Positions 57,701 to 64,000 of a stretch of 64,000 nucleotides of DNA are shown here, piece after piece. Source of the stretch: Eudorina sp. 2006-703-Eu-15 (lineage: Eukaryota; Chlorophyta; Chlorophyceae; Chlamydomonadales; Volvocaceae); the NCBI GenBank assembly GCA_003117195.1, contig BDSI01000125.1, positions 248,001-312,000 on the forward strand. The letters are read 5' to 3'. The notes beneath the pieces were generated by a model that saw nothing but the letters and a program-made list of their open reading frames with translations, was not told where the DNA came from and made no database searches. Numbering within the stretch: position 1 is the first letter of the stretch; each line of letters opens with the position of its first letter. The translations under genes and the position numbers were made by a program.

Positions 57701-59409
57701 TCCGCCTCCGCCGCCGCCGCGTCCTGCCGCCGCCGCCGCTGGCGCTTGAAGTGCGGCTGAGACGGGGCAAGGGGCTGCTGCCCCGCCTTGACGTATTTGT
57801 GCGGCTGTTGGGACATGTACTGTGCCCGGGGCTGTTTCCACTGGGGCCCGCCGATCATCGGGTCGTCGTCGAGATCCGGTTGGCTAAGGCCCGGAAGGTT
57901 CTCGGAGGCCCCAGCACCGCCACCCAGGGCTGCTGCCGCCGCGGCTGCTGCTGCCGCCGCTGCTACTGCCCGACGGGCCGCGGCCGCGGCCTGATCACGC
58001 CTCGCCACCGCCGCCGCCGCGCTGGCGGGCAGATCATCTTCCTCGCCGAGCCGGGTCCGCGGCTTGCGCTTCCGCACGCCGAGCGCCGTGACAGTGGGTG
58101 AGCCCCGGGCGGTCTCCCCGGTTCCGCCGGCAGTGCCTGGGGCGGTTGGGACGGCCGCTGCCGCCGCCTCAGGTGCAACAACGCCCCCACCCACGCGGGT
58201 TACTGCCGCCGCGCCGACAGTGCCAGGACGCTCCCCTGGGTCCGCCTCCATGGCACTGGGAGGCCCGCCGTCGACGGCGTTGCGGGCGTCAGCGCGGCCC
58301 GGGTTGCCGGCCGCTGAAGTCCCATCTTCGCCACCTTCGCTTCGCTTCCGCTTGAGCCGGCTGAGTGCGCTGACCTGCCGCCGGGAATCGTCCTCGGGTC
58401 CGCGGGGTGACTGGTCTGCACTGGCGGCTGGCGGGGGCTCAGTCGTTCCAGTCGGCTGCAACGCCGGCCCGGACAGCTGCTGCTGCTGCTGATAACTTGG
58501 AGGCGTTCGCATGTTATTCTGCTGCTGCATTTTCAGCAGCGCAGGTTGGACTGGCAGAGAGTGCTGGGGCGGGCGCTGCTGAAGCTGGTGTCGCTGCGGC
58601 TGCTGGGCTGTGGGCTTCAGCGGCGCCGGCTGGGCGTCTCCGGGCTCCGCCTCGGGCTCGTGCAGCTCTTGGCCCGCGGCCTTCGCCTCTGCTTGCACCG
58701 CGGCCAGGGCTGCAGCGGCTGCACCGGTGCCATGTTTCCAGTCCTCATAGGGAAGCAGATGCCGCACGTACAGCTGCCGCATGCCGTAAGCCATACTTGT
58801 CTGGCCCTTCTCGGTGATCTGCAGACATGAGATTGGTAATTATGTCGGGACACGCAGGGCCGTAACACCACTGCGGAAACTCGCACCCCCGACAGCATCC
58901 GCGGAGACGCGTCTATCCGTGTGGACGTCGCTCATATCCCCAGGAATACTTACCTGCAGCACCTTGGCTACCTCCTTCCATTTCTTTTGCTCGGTAACTG
59001 ACTCGTAGCCGCCTCGCCGCTTCACAGCCCGGTAGAGAACAAAGATGTCGATGTCCTTACCCAGGAACTGCGGATACTTCCATTTGCACAGCTGCTTGCC
59101 CTGAGAATGCAAGAACCGGTCATAGTCTTCGTAGAAGTTTATCTGGGATTGCTGGAAATCGCGATGCTGCAGCTCGTGGAGCTTCTGTTTACGTGTTGGA
59201 AATTTGAGCCGTGACAAGTCCAACCGGCACGGTGGCGCCCATCCCTTTGGCAGAATAATTTTACATATGCCAAATGGTTCCGCTTGCAGTCGGATGGACG
59301 CCAGATAGCGCAGGGGCTGCTGCCACTCCTCCTCAGAGGGGCTGAACGTCAGGGCGGACGGAATGCCAGCAAAGCCGCCGCAATCTTCTACTCCAGAGCC
59401 ACTAGCCAT
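36752..59409 (-). CDS. KDM5: KDM5/JARID1-type protein: JmjN-ARID-PHD-JmjC-C5HC2-PLU1-PHD-PHD, about 3,492 aa
   Basis: KDM5 proteins bind chromatin and demethylate H3K4me2/3. Exons on minus: 59409-58954, 58818-57442, 56627-55980, 55711-55505, 55245-54661, 54282-54147, 53559-53087, 52646-52188, 51604-51513, 51002-50624, 50112-49645, 49315-49183, 48670-47834, 44208-43868, 43530-43099, 42724-42536, 42186-41303, 40934-40805, 40297-40026, 39631-39379, 38975-38788, 38291-36752. All phases match. Domains: JmjN about 13-60; ARID about 75-185; PHD1 739-785 (CELCGGGHAEDEILLCDRCD); JmjC about 828-1091 (SESEFWRL-type start, YGSGFP, SWNLN); C5HC2 1239-1294; PLU1-type helices to about 2404; PHD2 2633-2681; PHD3 about 2933-2985, closed across an intron by FRCPRCC. 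In the JmjC, WRLEDQ replaces the usual WHxEDH, so Arg931 replaces the first iron-binding His. Glu933 and His1053 remain. The protein is about twice the animal length because of Ala/Gly/Gln insertions. Confidence 0.9.
39897..39932 (-). repeat. Intronic repeat with TTATCAAGGAGAAAA box, copy 1
   Basis: Inside the KDM5 intron between exons 19 and 20. On the transcript strand a (GT)n run leads into TTATCAAGGAGAAAA. The same arrangement is found at 52164-52188 in another intron of this gene. Confidence 0.6.
42398..42452. repeat. (TCGTG)n pentanucleotide microsatellite
   Basis: About ten TCGTG units, some TCGGG, in the KDM5 intron between exons 16 and 17. The reverse complement (CACGA)n also appears just beyond the gene at about 36663. 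Confidence 0.85.
44378..47538. repeat. 3.1-kb GGTGC/GCACC pentanucleotide array in a KDM5 intron
   Basis: Nearly uninterrupted GGTGC (plus) from 44378 to 47538, with point and short-indel variants. It lies wholly in the 3,625-bp intron 44209-47833 between KDM5 exons 13 and 14, whose flanking exons join in phase 1. A longer variant, GGGGCTGACGGCCGGTGC, recurs about nine times. The pure repeat has no stop codon in any frame of either strand, which explains the very long spurious ORFs over it. Confidence 0.95.
47677..47740. repeat. (GGGTA)n/(GGGGTA)n tract
   Basis: About a dozen GGGTA and GGGGTA units in the same KDM5 intron, about 140 bp from the GGTGC array. The unit differs from the TTTTAGGG telomere repeat known in Chlamydomonas. 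Confidence 0.85.
48671..48822. repeat. (GGGGT)n tract abutting a KDM5 3' splice site
   Basis: Plus-strand (GGGGT)n begins directly at the acceptor of KDM5 exon 13 (exon start 48670 on minus). On the transcript strand the tract is (ACCCC)n and itself forms the polypyrimidine tract before the CAG. Confidence 0.9.
51196..51512. repeat. (CCCA)n tract abutting a KDM5 5' splice site
   Basis: About 300 bp of CCCA units (with a few CCA) on plus. On minus it reads GTGAGT followed by (GGGT)n, so the array starts within the donor of KDM5 exon 9 (51604-51513). Confidence 0.9.
52164..52188 (-). repeat. Intronic repeat with TTATCAAGGAGAAAA box, copy 2
   Basis: On minus, the donor of KDM5 exon 8 (exon end 52188) opens directly into (GT)n and then TTATCAAGGAGAAAA, matching copy 1 at 39897-39932. 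Confidence 0.6.
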
Positions 59410-61595
59410 CTTTGACGGTCCTTAGCTCAGTTGGCCACGGCTCGCCAACCTAGGGGCCGTCCCTCCGGCGGGACAATCGGTCATCGTCCGCAGTTTATGT
59501 GAAGGCGATGGGGACATTGCAAAAGAACTGACATAGTGTCATATTATTGACGATGTGCTGCAACAGATGTGTCGATATGCGGACATTGTTTTCCAGCTTT
59601 ACTGCAGGGGGAAAGGCCCATGCAACGTACGCGAGTAGGACCAAAGCGTGTTGTCATCAGCCAGTCTTGTGATGTAGCCAAAATAGCGCATATAATTGAC
59701 ATTCGTCTTTCCGGCTCAATACTCCTATGAATGACTGACCACGCTAAAGCAACTTCTTCAGCAACGACCTCGCGTGTTCGAGGTATGTCTGCGGCTTCAA
59801 GGCATCATTGTACGTTAATTCCCATCAATGCTGCTTCTCTTGAGTGTCGCCTTCACCTTTCGTGTGCCTTTAACACTGTCGCACGACGAGCTCCTTCGGA
59901 GGACAACCGTGGAGGACAACGGGCTCACGCTCTTCCTTGCGTGATAGTGAACCTTTATGCTTAGGTGTCTGCTGATCTCAGGATGCGATGACAGCTGGCT
60001 ATTATAGAGCACAATCGCTCCGTCTAGCCGACTGAGAGAACCACATGAAACGCGCTTACGGACCCATCAAACAGGTCCGTAGTGGGCAATATGCTGAAAT
60101 AATGCAAACGTTTGGTTTGTTGGCCTGGCTTTCGGGCCCCGAAGCATTTCCGGTGCTGGGTTAGCTCACAGTCTACGCTCGTTAAGGGACACTCCACATG
60201 CACATGTGCATTCTTTATTTTTTGGGCGCTTCCTGACAGACGGCTGAAAATTTTTGCAGTTACTCTTTTTGGTTTATGACGAAAGGCGTCGTGGAGCTAT
60301 GCAATAGCGCTAATGCAAGTCAAAACATGTAAAGAATGTTGTAATTGCATTTTTTGATATTTAAACAGTGTTTGCGGTAGTGTCGGCATGGAATGGCCGG
60401 AAAGGAGTAAAGGACTGACAAATCCAGACCGTTGATAACAGTTGGCCGTTGATTTTCGCTCACGCTGGATAAGTGATTGCATAATTGTAAGTTGTGCTGG
60501 TCAGTATTTAACAAAAATAAAATTACTACAAGTGTCTTTGGTGTGATAACTACTGCTGCTTTTTAAGGGTCCGTCGGTCGATCGATGTATCAGTGTTCCC
60601 GATGACACTCTCTCATGTACATACTGGTCGTATGTAAATTTTGATAGCAAAAATTATTGCACGCTTCCTAACAAGCTTGTAGTTGTTATTAATGGCCTTT
60701 GTAAAATGTGCTCGATACGCATCAGATCACTACAAGCACTGCAGCTTTCAAACCTCATAATGTCAAATGAGACGTTGAACAGCTCGCAGCGCTTGAACTG
60801 CAAGTGCAAAACCACCTTATTGGCGTGGACGCCCGCCCTGTGACCGTCGCGTATTCGTGTTCAAGCCAGTGTTCTATGATGTAAACATACATATGTCATG
60901 CTAGTATATCCTTAACTATTGGCACAGCTTCGCAACAAGCATGTTCGGATGACAGATCTCCGAAACCCAGCAGACTGCCCATTGTGCCCGCGCAACCACA
61001 CCTCAATAAAATGCTATTCGCATTGATTCAATTCATAATTGAACTATTTAAAGGTACATTGAACGATGTGTTCCAGTCGCCACTCCGACGAAATCACTCC
61101 CCTTTGTAACAACCATCGGGAAGGCTCCAGATAATCCATACGTTATGTAAAAGTCCTTACGGCTACCACTGGATGAACAGATAATGCATGTAAAGGTGGT
61201 TTGCGCTGACATGTCAAGAGCATGCCTGATGAAGATACTCAATGTTTACCCAATTCTGCATGCCCAAATCTTTGCAAACCTTTCAACTAGAAGACACCTC
61301 TTTTTGCCCATGTGCGGCGTCCTGCTGGACGCTTCATGCTATCCAGTTGTTATCTATTGTGCCACAACGGAGCACAGCAGAGGAATCATCTGCCTGCGGT
61401 CCCACGGCTCGTGTCTGCGGAATTCCTGATTGCGTGCTCCTCAGCGCATCAGTCAGCGCAAGTGACGTTTAAGGACCCCACACGGCAATTCAGGAACTTT
61501 CCACAAGTGGGAGACTAGTCGAAGGCTTGCCGGGAAGCTGTTGTGGCATCAAGGTTTCTCTTAAACCTGTACTTTCACTTTGATAATCGATGTGA

Positions 61596-61627
61596 CAGTG
61601 GACCCCGCGGGTCATTGACAGCCGCAG
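61596..61627 (+). repeat. Short dispersed repeat, copy 2
   Basis: TGGACCCCGCGGGTCAT followed by TGACAGCCGCAG, matching 23150-23180 apart from a 3-bp deletion. Weaker similarity continues about 30 bp downstream. Confidence 0.6.
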
Positions 61628-62884
61628 CGTCCTCACCATTCCTTGCATAAATGAAAACCTCTACGTGAAACACGCAGCCGGCCGTGTTCCGGAGCAGATT
61701 TTGTAGGACATTTGCGGGAGGTTCGTGAGGGGGGTCCACGCCCTACGGTTCCCAAAGAAGCAGGCGCTACACTGTGTGGGTGAGAAGCCTTCGGCGGTCG
61801 CGGATGCCTTGTTTGGGTCGACACTCAACAGGGGTCGACTGCTCTCCCTACGAGATAAAATGATTCAGCCACCGCGGTGTAAGAAGCTATCTGAGTTACT
61901 GGGGACGCTAGATCCGACCTACTATATACCATTGTGGTCCCCGAACCTGTGTGCGAGTACGACATCGTACCGCGCTCAGGTACTGCTGCCAGTTGCTTTA
62001 GCTGAACCGAGCGAGGATTTGAGAACCGCATTGACAAGAGGTCCTGCGGTTCATGATACAGGCTTTGGGTTTGGCAGTTCTTCTAGGCATCGGGTCCGCG
62101 TCAAGTGCGCGGGGGAGTTATCTTTGCAGGCGGGATGCAAGGGCCGCCGCACCGGACTAAGCTGGGAGTTGGAGGGTGAGGCCGAAGGGCGGCCCCCGCT
62201 GGGCCGCAGACGCATCGGGCAGCCGTGCACGGAGCACGAGACGGGAAATGGACCACCGCTGGCTGCCATGCCCGCTGTAACGTTCATTCATTCATTCATT
62301 CATGCCCGCTGTGGCAGTAGGTTTCGCGCCGCTGGGCGGGTCGGGGGACGTCTCCCAACGGGCGTCTAGGGGGTGTGCTGCTGTGCTATGGGTGTTTGAA
62401 CTTTAACGGGGTATTCGTTCCTGGTCCAATCTGCTACCTTTCGGAGCTGTCAGGCTCCGATGACGGTTCGAGCTATCGATGACACCTAGGTCACATCTTT
62501 TGAGGGTGCCCAATTGCGACCCATCGAGGCGCCGTGCCCCTGAACTACCTACCGAGCAATCAGGCGATGTTCAGGTGTTGGTAGGACCAAACCAACAGGG
62601 GGATTTGCGCTAATGTACTAGTGGTTGTGGAAAGCGCGCTGCATTGGACTACGCTGGTTGATCAGGCCAGTGGAATCCAGACTGCTTACAATTGTACAGA
62701 ATCAATGGCCTACATGCGAGCAACGCACAACGCCGCTACAATCGGCGTAACGTTCATTCATTCATTCATTCATTCAATCGGCGTTGTGCTCCCAAAGCGG
62801 CCCAGACGGCGCCAAGAGTGTACGGCACCAAATCTGGCCAAATCGCACCCTGGAGCCATGCGGCATGCCCAGCTGGCTCGCTAA

Positions 62885-63391
62885 CAGTGTTGCTATCTTC
62901 CAAAACGGGGAAATAAAATTCCGCAGGTTTCCGGCCTGTCGCCAGTAGCCAAAAAACATTTGGCAGGGCAGATTTTGGGGGGCTTCCTAGGTGCCAGGAA
63001 ATAAAAACCTCCGAGGCAGGGTGGAAATATTTCTGCGTGTTTCGACAGCAGGGCCACTGTTACCACAGCGACGACAGGGAAACTAAGTCCATGGAGGCCT
63101 GAAGCGCGCTTTCCTTGCGTCGCGGATGCATATGGGAGGGTAACCAGGAGTTGGGGACACGGCATTCGAGTGTGTTTTGGCGGTAGACAGGTGTACGATG
63201 CAGGATTTTTCCCTGTGCCTGCAGATTTCCAGGCCTTTTTGGTAGTCTGGAAAATAGTTGGCAGGGCAGATTTCCGGCTCTCCACAGCGTCAAATAAATG
63301 AAATCTCGCAGGTTTCTTGGGGGTCCGGGAAATAGAAAATTTCCGGCTTTTTTGCCCGTAAATATTCTTTTTATTTAAGATAGCAACACTG
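62885..63391. mobile_element. Non-autonomous hAT-type MITE, copy 2
   Basis: A 507-bp element with the same 15-bp inverted termini as 18750-19260, in the same orientation and highly similar along its length. It is flanked by its own 8-bp duplication CTCGCTAA (62877-62884 and 63392-63399). The different duplications show two independent insertions. Confidence 0.92.
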
Positions 63392-63794
63392 CTCGCTAAG
63401 GGCTCATTCAAACCACAAACGTCCGCAAACACGACAACGGGTTACGCCAGAGCAACCAAAACCGGAACGCTGCTAGCGTTATTGCACTAGTTCGTTGGGC
63501 CCAACCGCTTCTCAACCGTCAGCTGATGCCGGCGAAATGACGTGCCGGCAACGGTGCACGACAGACCTGACTGACCGTATTTTTTCCTATCTGCCCCAGC
63601 TTGTGATGTCGGTATTTGTTTTTGCTGCATGGTCCTTGCCCTGTGCCTGCCCTGATAGGCCGCGGAAAATAGAGGTTGCAAGTCCCCCTACTAATCATTC
63701 CTGCAGTGTCCGTTTGTGTCGACGTGCCGTGTCGTGGGTTTCTTTCGTTGTAATGGTCACAGCGGCCTGGATCATGTAATCACCCCTTCTGCAG

Positions 63795-64000
63795 GAGAAA
63801 CCGTGGCTTCATGAACCATCTTTAGCCGCATTATGTCATGCATCAGCAGCTCACTGGCTTGCGGAGGGTGATGTCGACATTGGTTGTTTCACCCCTCTCA
63901 TCGAGGGGAATGACATTCGGAACATGGTATTACATATGTCTTATCTGAATGCGGCGACAGGCGCCGATATCATCCAGGCAACCTGTGATACTTCACCAGC
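63795..64000 (+). CDS. Possible exon of an unidentified gene, runs off right edge
   Basis: After a TTCTGCAG acceptor a frame stays open for 68 codons to the window end: EKPWLHEPSLAALCHASAAH, WLAEGDVDIGCFTPLIEG, NDIRNMVLHMSYLNAATGAD. Composition is balanced and protein-like, without low complexity. I recognise no family, and no upstream exon or start was fixed. It could be chance, since a 206-nt open frame is not rare. Confidence 0.35.

Larger units (their letters stand above)
59410..63794. other. AT-rich spacer right of KDM5
   Basis: Bases about 59600-61560 are distinctly AT-rich compared with the rest of the window and show no coding exon. A dispersed repeat lies at 61596-61627. Two short (ATTC)n runs (about 62280-62305 and 62752-62778) are both preceded by TAACGTTC. 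A second MITE copy occupies 62885-63391. No gene is supported. Confidence 0.5.

Noticed and set aside
1..64000. CRISPR arrays, operons, ribosome binding sites, tRNA or rRNA genes
   Set aside because: The DNA is eukaryotic. No tRNA-like or rRNA segment was recognised, and none of the repeats has unique spacers of constant length.

Overview
The window is nuclear DNA from a green alga, most likely a volvocine (Chlamydomonas/Volvox relatives). The reasons are its high GC with AT-richer spacers, many short GT-AG introns, a delta-tubulin gene (basal-body biology), and a secreted protein with a Ser-Pro-Pro-Pro linker typical of volvocine wall and matrix proteins. Ala/Gly/Gln runs inside coding exons and dense microsatellites point the same way. 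The species cannot be fixed from sequence alone. All exon models were built by hand from splice sites, reading phase and remembered family conservation. No alignment or search was run.

Layout: (1) 95-2765, minus: the 5' two-thirds or less of the splicing factor SYF1/XAB2, whose 3' end lies beyond base 1. (2) 3225-7277, plus: delta-tubulin (UNI3), divergent from SYF1 across a 459-bp shared promoter. (3) 9083-18174, plus: one 13-exon gene for a secreted protein with two complete GH81 endo-beta-1,3-glucanase domains joined by an SPPP linker. The first domain has lost key catalytic residues. (4) 18175-24995: a gene-poor, repeat-rich block. It holds a hAT-type MITE, a hairpin with arms of about 140 bp and a possible LINE remnant. 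(5) 24996-26810, plus: a nuclear-type protein with an N-terminal UIM. (6) 27140-30026, plus: the co-chaperone SGT1 (TPR-CS-SGS). (7) 31987-33099, minus: an unrecognised intronless ORF. (8) 33346-35310: a 71-bp inverted-repeat structure and coding-like fragments that may belong to a VPS37-like ESCRT-I gene. (9) 36752-59409, minus: a 22-exon KDM5/JARID1-type chromatin gene predicted to encode about 3,492 residues (JmjN-ARID-PHD-JmjC-C5HC2-PLU1-PHD-PHD). Its JmjC domain has lost an iron ligand, and one intron carries a 3.1-kb GGTGC array. (10) 59410-64000: an AT-rich spacer, a second copy of the same MITE, and a possible exon running off the right edge.

The genes do not form one pathway. SYF1 (splicing), SGT1 (HSP90 co-chaperone), delta-tubulin (basal bodies) and KDM5 (chromatin) are conserved eukaryotic genes. 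The GH81 protein would act outside the cell on beta-1,3-glucan. The most distinctive signals are two likely pseudo-enzyme domains (GH81 domain A and the KDM5 JmjC), period-5 satellites inside introns, microsatellites that start at splice sites, and several unnamed repeat families shared between introns.
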